Below are positions 12,413 through 24,300 of a stretch of DNA of 64,000 nt, in pieces (within the stretch, counting starts at the first letter, position 1; the number at the start of each line of letters is the position of its first letter). The notes under the pieces were generated by a model, which did no database searches, had not been told where the DNA came from, and worked only from the letters and a program-made list of their open reading frames with translations. This DNA is from Nematostella vectensis. Taxonomy: Eukaryota; Cnidaria; Anthozoa; Actiniaria; Edwardsiidae. Location of the stretch: positions 5,854,747 through 5,918,746 of the forward strand of contig NC_064044.1 in NCBI RefSeq assembly GCF_932526225.1. Direction: 5' to 3'. The position numbers and the translations under genes were made by a program.

Positions 12413-15400
12413 TCAAGCTATCAAGGCTCTAGATCCGTACACCTCCACTCTAAAAGCCGGCCAGTCATGGTAAGCAGTGGGAATAAACTGGATAAACCGT
12501 GCTTTAGTCGGATTGGCTAGGGAATTGCTTTTCACGTCTGACTCGTTCACGTTCCCTATAAATACCTGTAAGTAAATGAATAGCAGGGTTTAGTACAAAT
12601 CATGCAACCTTTTCATGCATCTTGTAGTTTTCTTGTGGTTTTTGTGTTCCGCACTAGCATTGTTCTACATACATAGGCTTCTTGGGTTCATTTTATGCGG
12701 CATTTTCTGTCCATGGGTTTTCTTTTAAAAGGATCAATTTTACTATAGGAATGGCAAAATCCTAAATGGCCGCCAACTTCAAGGTAACTGAATTGCGTAG
12801 TATAAAATATACGCCTACCTTTTCGGCGCCATTTTCTTGGTAGATGCTCCATATTCCGGCCTCAAGTGCGAATGAAAGCTTGTATTTGGTTGTCCACTCA
12901 TCATATCGAGGATCCGTACCACCTTGTGTAGCTACTGCACAAACAATGTACACGGATATCATGTCGATTTGTAGGTAGTGATGACCTCCTTGGGACCCCG
13001 GTGTCCAGTACTTGGCGTGGTTCAGCCGACCGAACCGAGGGTTACATTCGGAGTAATGGGATGATGCACTAAATCTGTTGTCAGGAATGATCGCACTGCT
13101 TTCGAGGCCAATAGCGGTATTACCGCAGGTTGTGATGTCTTCAAGAAATACACAAGAAATATCGATTACTATAATGACCAAGGGAATTGTAATTTGTTCA
13201 GGATATCGGCATGGACATTGTTGTAGCTGATGATGCAGCTGAACAGCGGTAAAAGCAAGAGTGATAGTGTATAGGGATAGTGAAGAGAATTATGATTTTG
13301 AAGATGATAATGTTTCGAGGTGGCTTTTACAGATGATATCGATGATGATGATTTCAGCTTACCAAGTTCACATGTACTGCCAGTGAATACACTGCTGCAG
13401 GTACACGTGTAGCCAGGGTTATCAGCGGAGTTGGTGCAAGTTGCGCCATTCTTGCAGGGGCTGGAGTCACATGGTTGAACTGTTAAGACAGCTATGTTTA
13501 ATTGTACTTCTTATTGGAAAAAGTGAAAGATGAATCGGTTCTCTGGATGCAATGAAGCAATTGGATGCAATGCCTGAAGAAGTATATGTATGGAGACGGG
13601 CAACGCGGAGACCAAGAAATGCAAACGTTTTGGATTTTATACCCAAAAATAAAATTATTCATCAGGTTTTAGTAGCCGCCTTGACAAAGGATTGCAAAAT
13701 AAAATCCGAAACCGTTGTATCTACCCTACTTTTATTATACTTTTTATTATAATATATTAAGAAAATTCCTATACCTCCAGTTCTCATTCCTTCCACGTAT
13801 ACCCACTACCTTGATTTTCGCATTCAAATCCCGTATACCCACTAGCACAAGCGCACGTAAAGCCGAAGTTGTCCGCCTTGTTAGCGCAAGCTCCGCCATT
13901 TTTGCAAGGACTAGAGTCGCATGGTTGGGCTTTGAAAAGTTATAATAACTTTGGTCAATTGTACTATCTGTTGTAATATCATTAAATGGAAAATTAAAGT
14001 ACCTTGACTTTCGCATTCAATTCCAGTATACCCACTAGCACAATCGCACGTGTAGCCGGAGTTGACCGCCTTGTTAGCGCAAGCTCCGCCATTTTTGCAA
14101 GGACTGGAGTCGCATGGTTGGACTTTTAACAGTTATAATAGATTTAGTAAATTATACTCTACTTGATGGAATACTATTTAGTGGAAAAATCTTGTACCTT
14201 GCGTTTCGCATTCTGTCCCCGTATACTCGCTCGGGCAAGTGCACGTGTAGCCAGTGTTGTCTGGTTTGTTGGTGCAAGATCCACCATTCTTGCAAGGACT
14301 GGAGTCGCACGGTTGGACTGTTAAAAGTTATGTTAACTTTGGTCAAGTATACTATCTGTTGTTTTATCATTATGGAAAATGTAAGTACCTTGAGTTTCGC
14401 ATTCAATTCCAGTAAACCCACTAGCACACGCGCACGTGTAGCCAGTGTGGTCTGGTTTGTTGACACAAGCTCCGCCATTCTTGCATGGACTGGAGTCACA
14501 TGGTTGGACTGTTAAAAGTTATTATGACGTTTGTCAATTATACTATACTTGTTGTAATATTAATAAGTTGAAAAATCATGTACCTTGTGTTTCACATTCT
14601 GTCCCCGTATACTCGCTCGGGCAAGTGCACGTGTAGCCAGTGTTGTCTGGTTTGTTGGTGCAAGATCCACCATTCTTGCAAGGACTGGAGTCGCACGGTT
14701 GGACTGTTAAAAGTTATGTTAACTTTGGTCAAGTATACTATTTGTTGTATTATCATTAAATGGAAAATTCAAGTACCTTGAGTTTCGCATTCAATTCCCG
14801 TATACCCACTAGCACAAGCGCACGTGTAGCCGGAGTTGTCCACCTTGTTAGCGCAAGCTCCGCCATTTTTGCAAGGACTGGAGTCGCATGGTTGGACTGT
14901 TAACAGTTGTAATAGATTCAGTAAATTATACTCTACTTGATGGAATACTATTCCGTGGAAAAATCTTGTACCTTGCGTTTCGCATTCTGTCCCCGTATAC
15001 TCGTTCGGGCAAGTGCACCTGTAGCCAGTGTTGTCTGGTTTGTTGGTACAAGATCCACCATTCTTGCAAGGATTGGATTCACATGGTGTGACTAAAAAGG
15101 TTAGGGTTACTCTGTTAAGTTGTACGGTTTAATAGATCAATAATAATAATAGACCAAGCAACGTTTCGTATTCAGTCCCCTAATACCGACTAACAGACTC
15201 AGATAAAGTTGCTACAGGAATTGCTACATCAATGTTTTGGGGTTTATTTGTAACGCCATTTTGAAAATTACCCAGAAGACGCTGCGAACGAGGTTGCATG
15301 AGCCCCAGCTCGCAGATTACCAATTTCAAATCTATACTTAGAACATGCCACAAAAAAAGAATTCGGAATTCCAGCCGCCCACCGCCGACGTATGCGCAAT

Positions 15401-18400
15401 TGAATCGTTCGAGTAAAGGCACGAAAGGCTGACTTCAGTCGCTGTTTTGACTAACTGTACAGCATTAAAATCATACTGTACCAAAGATGACAGATTTGTT
15501 TGATAATGTGGGAGTCATAAAGAAATTTATTGCCTTAGCTTTGCGCTAGTTTTCTTAGCATTTGCCAAAACCGAAAGCTCTCCGGTACAAAAGCCGGTAT
15601 TTCAAAATAAAATGGCTGGCTCAACTACGCGGTACTGGAACGGCCCCCATTCGTAACTTTTGAACCATTGGAGTCATTATAACCAAATTTTCAAAGAATC
15701 ATTATCTGACAAAGGTAACAAAATGATATATTGTGTTACCATAACAACGCAATATGACGTGGCTATAAATAGCCTATCTTTCAAAACCTTTGCATAGAAC
15801 ATCCAAAATCCAAATATGTTATTATAATCAGTTTGTCTTCAAAAAGCGACCGATATTCTTAAAAAAAAATTGTCTTTGTGACGTCACGATGACGTCACTG
15901 ATTGGCATGGTACCTTTCATATAGTATAAGTTTGCATGCGAATGGACTCTTAATTAAAGTAATAATTTAAATATCTTTCCAAAAATATTTTTCCTACTTT
16001 TTCTTTAAAATAGGAGAGGAACATAAAAAGCATTTTGCCAGATTTAGATGTTAGTTAAAAAAACAGCGATTTTTAGCTGATCATGTGACATCAGCACCGC
16101 CATCTTGGATCCGACATCTTGGATCCGCCATCTTGGATTTAATGAAAGTTATATATTTTAATCAATAAAAACTGGATGGCAAAATCTGAAGCTTTTTGAC
16201 AATATTTAATCTTCGTTTCAAGTTGTATTAATAGTTTCAGGTGGATATGATTTTTTTTGCTATTTCTTCAAGCACTATTTCGAGACGGTTAAAAATTGAC
16301 AAGATAACACCACCTTCCCCCCCCCCCTCCCTAAAATAGAGATTTAAATTTCTATTGTGTTTTTTTCAAAACTTGGTATAAAACGTTTATATTACAACCT
16401 GTGCCTTCTCTATGCAAATAAAAAAATGGATTCCATGAATCTTAAAATGCTCATCAATGTGTACGTTTTCCTTGAGCTGGATTCCAAAGATCTGATGAAG
16501 TCCAGAAGAATAGCTCCTTTCATAGAACATATCAGTGAGCTGGTGAGGTCTTGGCAACATGCCCTTGTGCTACAAGTAAAGTGTAAACTTGTGTGCTTCT
16601 TCTAGAATGTCTACCACTATTTACGTCTAGAGTCTTGATATCTGATATAAATATTCTTAGGGTCCATAACTACCCTCTCTTTTATCCCAAGGTTTCCTGA
16701 AAGCCATAGATTGCATCCCTAGTGTGCATAAAAACGCCCGTTTATCGTTTATATTCCCAGGGTGCATGACAACCCTGCCAATGCTTGTATCCAGAGGCAA
16801 CAATGACAACCCCCTCTTCTATCCCTAGGTTCCATGACAGTGTAGTGGATATTTTTTAACAGTCTCAAATTGGCTGTTCGAGCTTTTATGCCCCTCTAGT
16901 AAGTTGTACAAGTAGTAGCTAGTAGTGTACAGACGGAATCAACATAACATTCTATTATGGCTCTGTTTCACAACAAACAGATACCTTGACACGAATATTT
17001 TGTATTTTTTAGTTTATTATATCAGCGATAGAACTGGAAAAAGATATATGAACGTCATGTACACAACAAAAACGTGTTTTTGTTTTAACTGTGCTTACAT
17101 GGGCTTCCTGTGGCGTCGTCACGCATTCATTGCTTATATCGATGACAGTTAAGATGGCGGCGAAATCCGGAATAGAAAGACAAGATCATATTCGTAAAAA
17201 AAAAAAAAAAAAACGGCAAATAATCTCTTACAAGCTTCAAACAATAGAATCAAATTAGTTTCTACACGGGGAAACTGTAATGTTTCTAGTACAGCTTTTT
17301 CTGAAGGACTAAATTTGACGAGAAGCGTGGCGTACGATTGCGTATAATTCGAGGTCGATAGAATGGTTGACCTAGCTTTATCGAGTGCTCTTTTGAACTT
17401 CTACGGTTAGATACGCCTTGTAAGATGTCATTTAGAGTCTACCAGGACCACGCTTCGCATTTATACGAACTTGTTTTGGCGATAAAAGGTGCCCCGATGC
17501 AAAGGTATGTGCTCTTACGACAGCCATTGTCTTGCAATTGTTGAAATATGAGCGCTCAGTGGGGAGCCAGCAATGTTTTCCCGCCCTAAACTAGGGGTAT
17601 GTCCCCATCAACACCCCTCCCCCAACCCCGACAAAGACCAAACTTCAGGAAGGACATAACAACAGGATACTACACTTTGATTTTGCTTCAGGTATCCCAT
17701 CTCCCTAAAATCAACCCTATCTAAATGCATAAAAATACATGGCTTATAACTTTTCCTATTATTATAATATTATTTCCTCCCATTCTCCCCTAGAGAATAC
17801 CCAGAACAATGACACTATTAGTAATTTTGATTGACATTACTCAGGATACTATTTGCATAAAAAGAGGGATTATTTGAACTCTTATGTAGAGTTGTACTCG
17901 ATAGACAACTGATACAGAAAATATATTTATAATTTCCCATATAATAAGATCTTTTTTAATTGGGCCCTATTTATTTATGTCATGTTTCATTTTTTTTAGT
18001 ATATTTCAGATAATCTACAAAGGTTTTTTTTTTTTCAGAAAAAGGGACACTCAAGTTTATGTGACCCTTGAATAAATGAGAGAAAACTTGTTATTACATA
18101 TAGCTTTAAAACTCTCCTGAAAAAAAACATGACTGAGTTTAGGCATTCAGTATTACAGCAGATGGTGCTAAGCATAATTTTGGCTACCTTGAATCAAGGG
18201 GTAATGTTAGGTAAAATTGTCAAAAATATCAAGGAAATGACCAGTAGTGGCGTGGCTGTGTCCCCCATTGTTTTCTTAATGTTTATGTATTGTGCCCCCC
18301 AATAATTAGAGGCCTGCTACTGCTATGCACTATGGGGCCTTAAAGAGTCCAAAATTACATACCTCATAACACCTAGGTTGAAACTTTCAACACCCTAAAA

Positions 18401-21400
18401 TACCTTATCTTCAATTCTACACCACCTCATATATACTAATCCCTGATACATTTTTACTAATCTTATATTCATCGGTATCAAACTACAAATCTTTGATAAA
18501 TCAAATAATCCTTTTAATGTACACCATCCTTTCTCTTTTATCCTGTATTAAAAACGTCTTCAATCTAATAACAAACAACCAAATATTTTAAATATTTTAA
18601 ATATTCAAAGCCCTCTCCCCTGCCATTATTACATATGAGTCTCTCTTGAACCATGTTCATGAACAATAAGCAGCCATGTAGAGGGCCAAGCCATTTGAGC
18701 AAATGCATAGAAAAGTTACAAGAAAAAAAGACTACATTTGCTAATAACAGTGTAGCCAGCATTTTGTTATATATGCAAATAGTATTTATTGTTGTTACCT
18801 ATGCACATGAGAATAATGCAATCAGTTTGCAGTTAATTACAGTTGCAGTAAGTAACTTTGCAGTAAGTACAGAAGACCTGGTCTTCAAGCATCAGAAATC
18901 ATAACATGGTCAATAATTTTGTTGACAGTTAAAGACTTATATCCACACAGACTTTAGGGAAGTATCAGCAGAGCAAGAGCAGATTATGTTGGCTATAAGG
19001 AAAGAATGTGTGTTGATTGAATATAATTATACTAAGCAAGAAAGGAATATGAAAAAAGTTTATTTACATCTGCTTTCATTTCAGCCAGCCTATATTGACG
19101 GCTATACTTTAGTCCTTGCTTTATTCACCTGAAATAAAGGTTTCCTTGTCATTTCATAGCTACCTGGGGTGGGGGGTTGTTTTCGATCCTGCTATCTCTA
19201 AGGGTTAAAAAATTCCTTCTACCCCACCCGATTTGCCATCTCTTAGGTGCTGACCACACCCAAGTTGCTCTCCCATCAACAATCACCCCATCTGATTATA
19301 GTGGAATCCCTCCCCAGGGACCAAGATATCCTTTACATTGCATAGCTATTCCAGCTAAATTATGTAATTACTGAGCATGTAACTTGGCCCTAGGCAAGTG
19401 TAGTGATATGTGTTTAAGAATCATTAAGAACTGACTTTGGACCCTGTTGGTCTGGACAATTATTATTATTGTGTATTGTTAAATTATTATTAGTGTATTA
19501 TTAGTTTGGTCAAGGCTGTAATTCCATGTAAGCGTAAGAACGTTACAATTTAAAATAGAGCACGCGCAGAAAATGGCGTACGCTAGTTTATCGCGTGGAC
19601 AAGTAAGTTCATGGCAGTGGGTTTTGGTTCTGTTTGAGTGCGGATCTTTTGAAACACTTAGAGTAACAAACTTCTTAGCTACAGCCTCGAACCCTAACAC
19701 TTGGCAAGAATTGTATTAAACTATTCAAGTCTCAAACAGTGTTTACACAAGCACTTTTCATCTCATAACATTTTGGTATAAAAGAGACAGAAACAAAAAC
19801 AAATGTATATGTATCAACCAAAACAGACACAGTAAATCTCAATAAAGATTTTTATAGAGTGATAAAGGCACATTTTCGAACTCTAGAATCTTAAAAATAT
19901 CATCAAATCAATAGAGAAAGAAATGTATTTTTAGATGCCTTACTGATTGCGAAATATTAAGCTTACTTTTGTTGTTCTCGAAAACATTCGCTTTCCACTA
20001 TGTGGTAAATTGCCGGATAAAGTTCTAAATCGATTATTTATCCAATACAACTGAGCATTTTTTTGCCGTTAAACTCTCCCTACCTTAGCAATATAAGCCT
20101 TTATTTGTAGAAGGAAGAATTTTAGTATAACTTTTGACAACACAATTGTGTTCACAAATTGTGTGAACAATTTAAGTATGTTAGAGCTACGGTCAGAAAA
20201 CGTTTTGTTTTGGTGTTTAGTTTTCAGTTTAATTGCCCTGTTAAATAATAATATGATAACATTACCTTTTTGCTTTGATTTTGCTTCGTGACGCAATTAT
20301 GAGAATGCAATGTTCAGTTTGAAGTCCTCTTTTTAGCTGCTGTTTACAATTGAAGAAGAACGAGACGGGCGGATTCACTAACACTCGGGTAGATTTTACT
20401 ATCGACTCGTACGTCTTATCTTATCAGTTTCTTCAGACGAAACGGTTCCTCAAAGACTTGTTTAGCCCTCGACCACAATCAGCCTATTTAAATCCTTATC
20501 TTTCTCATTAAATACTATTTTCTAGCTAAGATAGGAGGCAAAAAACGCGTAAAATCACATTCCCCTTGCGAGACCTAGTGGGCCTGGGAGTTGCACGATT
20601 GACTGCATGGATGGATTGTGACACCACAGATACCCGCGCGATGACCACAAAAACCAAGTCGCATAGCTATACCATATTTCTATACCTATGGAGCTCCGCG
20701 CGCGGCCTGTGGCCGCGCTTGGCTCCGCTATTACAGCTCAAAGTTACTGGGGGCCTCAAAAGCACCCCCCCCCCCCCCCGCCGCCGGTCTGAATAGGGTT
20801 AAGAAAGTATACAAGTTTCATAAGTCGAAATGGGCATGTAACTCGTGAAGGAAACAATGCCTTTTTCATAATCCAAAATCACGTTAAAGGAACTGAAAAC
20901 ACCATAATGGTAAATTCCTTAAAGACAATAAAACCAACGTTGCAGGCTTCAAACCTTTCTAGTACGAGAAGTTTTACGCTCATTTATGGAAATTGCTCGA
21001 TACTCTGTTTGAATCTCTTAAAAATTTGTCTTTCTTTCCTGTAATTTTCCAATTAATACTATACATGGTGTGACTTTTTACAAAGATTAATTACACTATT
21101 AATTGTAATACACTAATGAAGTTGAAAATTGTTGTACCTTGAGTTTCGCATTTAGCTCCCGTATGCCCATTAGCACACGCACACGTGTAGCCAGAGTTGT
21201 CCGCTTTGTTAACACAAGCCCCGCCATTTTTGCATGGACTGGAGTCACATGGCTGGGCTGTTAAAAGTTAGTCAACGTTAGTCCATTAAAGTATTTTTTG
21301 TAAAATCATTAAGTAAAAGGGGAATATCTATATAAGGATGTGCTAATAAAAACACGATCAGAATGGTAAAGAAACATTCGGCTTCAGGGTCTATTGAATC

Positions 21401-22314
21401 ATAGTCCGGTCAGCCGAAAGGGCTATTGTTTTAGAACCCTCCAACTAAGATTGTCAAACTAAAAAATATAGGCCCCCCTTTGTCACTGAACCAACCCCCC
21501 TCCCCCCCCCTAGCGAAAAGCTAGTTCCGCCTCTGGAGTTTTAATCGATGAAACTACTACTACAAGTTAGTGTCCGCTTTTGTACCAGATTTTAAGTATA
21601 AACTATGAAAATATTTTTTATTAGTTAAAAAAAATGACTAATAATTAATAACCATATGATAATAAATGGACTATAGGTTAATAACAGTCTGGAAAAGCAG
21701 ATCTGGATCTGATCAGATTTTTAAAGGTAAATAATTAAAGAGGGATCATGTAAATGAAGGATATGTTAAAAAACGACAAACCAGTCGGTTTAAAAGTCGT
21801 ACGAGTAAAGTATAAGTATAAGTAAAGCAGACGTAAATCAGCCATTTTGCTTTCTGTCTACTGGTCCCAAAAGACAGCACTTTGGACTGACGGAGTCGAT
21901 TTCCTTACTTCCATATAGACAAGATGATCATCCATTACTATCCTGGCATTTTTAGCAAATTAAAATAATGTGGTCAAACCATTTTACCGCATTGCGATCC
22001 AATAGGGCAGACACACGAGAAACCACCGCCAGCGAAGTTTGCCTTGCACATTTTTTCCTTTGGGCACGAACCCTTAACGCAATCATTCTGAAAAATAATA
22101 CTATTAGCAAAAAGAGTACAACGAAGGGCTAACGCTAGGTCAGGGCAACCACTCTGTTTCAAAGAGGCGTCCAACATACCTTGTGTTGATTTATACCTTG
22201 TTATGAATATGGTAATGATGTTTGTCTCGCTGGTGTTGATGATAATGTGATGATGATGATCGGCGTGTTAGTGTTGTCGATGATCGTGATGATAATGATT
22301 GGTGACGGTTGTGT

Positions 22315-22345
<31 letters not shown>

Positions 22346-22677
22346 GATTAATTTGTTGATGGTAATGATGACAATGTCCAAACCCCTACGTCCAAACCAT
22401 GAAAATGAGGCTATCTGCACACGTGCCTTGGATCCAATATAGACACTTCCTGCCTTTTCCTCGAAGTCCTCTCGGTGTTGCTGTCGGGTTGATGTGCTCG
22501 TCTGACAGACTTTAGTTTCGCGATCGTAATTGATTGATTGGCAAAAGTCACTGAAGTAGCAATTCAAGCCACATTGCTCCTCTGTAATATCTGTGAAGTT
22601 GGCCTCATTGTGACTTTTGAGTTGTTTTCCAGTTTTTACGTCGTTCATTGGCATAATCTTGCACTTCTCAGCTTTCC
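12413..22677 (-). CDS. Gene A: secreted PAN/apple - EGF array - F5/8C (discoidin) protein, 5' end missing
   Basis: Exons in transcription order: 22,677-22,421 (PAN/apple-like, Cys pattern QCGLNCYFSDFCQSINY), 22,087-21,988 (short EGF-like), 21,257-21,138, 15,091-14,972, 14,896-14,777, 14,703-14,584, 14,508-14,389, 14,317-14,198, 14,122-14,003, 13,929-13,810, 13,479-13,363 (EGF modules), 13,138-12,819 and 12,565-12,413 (discoidin). All junctions are GT-AG and the phases agree; EGF exons are phase 1-1. Each EGF shows PCxSxPCKNGGxC...GYTCxC...GYTGxxCE. The discoidin domain contains [26 protein letters not shown] and [10 protein letters not shown], then TGA at 12,413. The modular order resembles EDIL3/lactadherin-type adhesion proteins plus a PAN module; glycan, lipid or matrix binding is inferred from the family. 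The signal-peptide exon was not found. Stop-free exons argue for a working gene. Confidence 0.8.
12819..13138 (-). CDS. Gene A exon: first two thirds of the F5/8C domain
   Basis: This exon starts phase 1 after the last EGF exon and ends phase 0 at a GTAGGC donor. It opens with a Cys (ITTCGNTAIGLES), then IPDNRFSAS, RLNHAKYW, HYLQIDM and WSIYQEN, matching discoidin strands in order. The domain is completed by the exon at 12,413-12,565. The usual C-terminal Cys of F5/8C domains is absent, so the standard disulfide between the domain ends is not formed. Confidence 0.8.
13810..15091 (-). repeat. Tandem EGF-exon array with ~387-bp dimeric unit
   Basis: Seven EGF exons of exactly 120 bp, spaced about 195 bp. 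Two types alternate: type I (SCTNKPDNTGYTCTCPSEYTG; starts at 14,972, 14,584 and 14,198) and type II (ACANKADNSGYTCACASGYTG; starts at 14,777, 14,389, 14,003 and 13,810). Same-type exons are 386-388 bp apart and the introns repeat too, so the array grew as exon-intron dimers. Exon 14,389 looks like a I/II hybrid. Confidence 0.85.
15158..15200 (-). pseudogene. Truncated EGF exon remnant
   Basis: The block ACGTTTCGTATTCAGTCCCC aligns with the 3' part of a type I EGF exon, then continues briefly with a weakened match and runs into repeat sequence. The rest of the exon and its splice donor are lost. It marks a former array member. Confidence 0.6.
15378..15650 (-). repeat. Element E2, LINE-free copy (inverted)
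   Basis: The reverse complement matches about 500-722 (including GTAAGCTGTACAGTTAGTCA-like blocks, ATGACTCCCWCATTATC, CCAGTACCGCG) and then, without a gap of LINE sequence, 7,004-7,070 (TCGAACGATTCAA, GCGCATACG). It is the unoccupied counterpart of the LINE/satellite insertion site. Confidence 0.75.
15651..17400. other. Gene A intron: noncoding, scattered motifs
   Basis: No gene is supported. Notable sites: a pair of TGACGTCA-type cores at 15,878-15,898, three tandem ATCTTGGATCCG-like copies at about 16,100-16,140, and a short open frame at 16,357-16,605 that I do not recognise. A weakly repeated block with CCATGACAACCCT-like text lies at 16,650-16,840. Confidence 0.5.
17425..18075 (+). CDS. 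Possible two-exon small protein (38 aa), hypothetical
   Basis: An ATG at 17,425 opens 26 codons (MSFRVYQDHASHLYELVL...) to a good donor AAAG|GTATGT at 17,504 (phase 2). After a poly-T tract and CAG, 18,039-18,075 completes the codon and reads RKRDTQVYVTLE to TAA, which overlaps an AATAAA at 18,071-18,076. Splice phase, donor, pyrimidine tract and poly(A) signal all fit, but the product is unknown to me and no homologue is in the window. It would lie within a gene A intron on the opposite strand. It may instead be the first exon of a longer gene. Low confidence. Confidence 0.25.
18076..20320. other. Gene A intron: noncoding, no supported gene
   Basis: AT-rich. A stretch at 18,929-19,132 is open on the plus strand after a CAG and another possible first exon reading MAYASLSRGQ followed by GTAAGT sits at 19,575; neither connects to anything. 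19,160-19,320 carries degenerate CTATCTCTWAGGGKTAAAAA units like those at 50,330-50,690. Confidence 0.4.
20330..20740 (+). repeat. Dispersed repeat E1, uninterrupted copy
   Basis: Contiguous version of the repeat split at 250-486 and 7,090-7,213. The site where the other copy carries 6.6 kb is at 20,608-20,614 (single TGGATGG). A run of about 18 C follows at 20,765. Confidence 0.75.
21138..21257 (-). CDS. Gene A EGF exon separated from the array
   Basis: A 120-bp phase 1-1 EGF exon (type II-like: ACVNKADNSGYTCACANGHTG) joined in frame to the short EGF-like exon at 21,988-22,087. A 6 kb intron holding element E2 and an EGF remnant separates it from the main array, so the array was probably split by insertions. 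Confidence 0.8.
22116..22205 (+). mobile_element. Diverged Penelope-type terminal fragment (copy of 38,984-39,055)
   Basis: Shares ACGAAGGGCTAACGCT and CCTTGTGTTGATTTATACC, in the same order, with 38,985-39,052. The GAAAC portion of the hammerhead-like core is not kept here. It lies in a gene A intron. Confidence 0.4.
22230..22375. repeat. GAT/GGT-rich microsatellite
   Basis: Imperfect (GATGAT)n and (GGTGGT)n in a gene A intron next to the PAN exon. Apparent ORFs through it are composition artefacts. Confidence 0.75.
22421..22677 (-). CDS. Gene A exon: PAN/apple-like domain
   Basis: An 85-codon exon with acceptor TAG at its 5' side and a phase-0 donor after GGCACGT. Core motifs: EEQCGLNCYFSDFCQSINY and ETKVCQ, matching the central helix and following strand of PAN/apple domains, followed by a lysine/glutamate linker and GSVYIGSKAR. 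Joins in frame to NDCVKGSC at 22,087. Family members bind protein or carbohydrate; the ligand here is unknown. Confidence 0.65.
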
Positions 22678-23189
22678 CTAGTTATTAATTTCGATTAATT
22701 ATTAAAAAAACAGGTGGGTACGAATTCATATCAATCAATGGCTGGCGTTTTTCTAATTGGCCTAAAAGAGCCTGACAACGTTAGGGACTAGGCTCCATTT
22801 CCAAGATGGCTGCCACCAAAATCATAGTAAACACGAATTCCTGCAAGTTTACGTGGATAAATTTTCGAATTTTCGACAAAGTTCTAGAGCGACAAAATTA
22901 AAAGTGAAAAAAATGATTAAAGCGGACTCCCAAATATGTATGTAACGCCTTATGAAATAAATGAAATGACCGTGTGTGAGGTGGAAAAACGATAGTTTTT
23001 AAAACAAGATTGACTGATATGGGAGGAAATGATTTGTGTTCTTAAATCTAGGGCGCGTTTTTTCCCTTTCATTTTGGAATGGGAATAAATAGTAGAGAAT
23101 GTTTAGAATGGCATTTAGAATGGCCTTTATTCCATTCCGGAATTGGAACGCGGGATAAACGAACGCGCGCTTTTTCTATTTTAATCCAG

Positions 23190-23350
23190 GCGCGTACACA
23201 GGAGGGTGCACAGGGTGCGCCCCCCCCCCCCCCCTTGTGCGGCCAAAAAGTGGGTCATTTCTTATTAAGAAATCTTCAAATACCATGCTCTTTCCATATA
23301 ATACCTATGACTGCGCACCCTCCTCAGCCAATCCTGCGTACGCGCCTGAT
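23190..23350. repeat. Poly-C bearing dispersed repeat (CGCGTACAC type)
   Basis: Starts with CAGGCGCGTACACAGGAGGG and ends near CCTGCGTACGCGCCTG, with 14 C in the middle and GCGCACCC blocks. The inverted ends CAGGCGCGTAC and GTACGCGCCTG suggest a MITE. Related text occurs at 38,190-38,345 and 8,470-8,520. Confidence 0.65.
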
Positions 23351-23559
23351 AGCGGTCTAAAGCAAGCCTGAGGGCTGTAGTGCCTGTGGCAGCACCTTTT
23401 CTTCTTCGTACAATACCCAGTGGTGACGTGGGTTGTATTTGTTAACTACCCGAGGATATTATGTTTATTTCAAAAAGCCTTAAGAAGAAATGAATTTTAA
23501 AGTTCTAAGATAAAATATACGAAGTGGTTACAGTACATTTCATCTCCAAACGGTGAACT

Positions 23560-23800
23560 TAAAAAGAAAAATATCAACTTGCAGTACCTAGTTTAGTATT
23601 TACCTTCTGTACGTAGTATACTTGTACATTGAAGCAAGTCATCAGAAAAAGGAAATGGAAAGGAGGATATTCCCACTTTGTCATCATCTCTTCGGGCGGA
23701 TAACTCTTCAACTAACTTTCCTTAATTAACTTTCTTCGTGAATTTTTATATCATTGTTAGTGCGTAACGTATTTTCTACCAATCAACAATGGATATTTTC
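23560..23800 (-). repeat. Exon-like repeat R5, copy 1
   Basis: One of four copies (also 24,078-24,300, 26,265-26,490 and 30,180-30,410). On the minus strand, a frame with ELSARRDDDKVGISSF ending in LQCTS...RR precedes a consensus donor AG|GTAAATAC. It resembles a mobilised coding exon, but I do not recognise the protein. Confidence 0.55.
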
Positions 23801-24077
23801 AAAATATAATGGCGAATTCCAATCATTTTAAAATAAGAACACTGAATTATCAAACTATGAGTTGTACGCTAATAGAGCAGACAGAAACAGAAAAATATAT
23901 TTGATTAACATTCCTCGCTTTTGTTAATTTAGAATGGAAAAAGAATATCAAAAAAGCTGAGCGAAGTGCACGAATAGAGGAAACTTGGAAATAGTTTCGA
24001 TTTATAAACCGTTTTTAACCTAGGGCTGTTTTTGTTCTATTCAATCTTCGTTACAAAGTAAAGAGACTTCTAGCTGA

Positions 24078-24300
24078 AAAAAAGATCAACTTGCAGTACC
24101 TAGTTTAGTATTTACCTTCTGGTCGTAGTACTTGTGCATTGAAGCCAGTCATCAGAAAAAAGAAATGGAAAAGAGGATATTCCTACTTTGTCTTCATCTC
24201 TTCGGGCGGATAACTCTTCAATTGACTTTCCTTTAATTAACTTTTTTTATCATTGTTAGTGCGTAATTTATTTTCTACCAATCAACAATGGATATTTAAG
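24078..24300 (-). repeat. Exon-like repeat R5, copy 2
   Basis: About 515 bp from copy 1 and in the same orientation. Here the alternative frame used by an ATG in copies 3 and 4 is broken by a stop, while the ELSARRDEDKVGISSF frame stays open. That marks the latter as the original coding frame. Confidence 0.55.

Noticed and set aside
14114-14781. Plus-strand ORFs with repeated TRSGKCTCSQCCLVCWCKIHHS text
   Set aside because: Antisense shadows of the minus-strand EGF exons of gene A.
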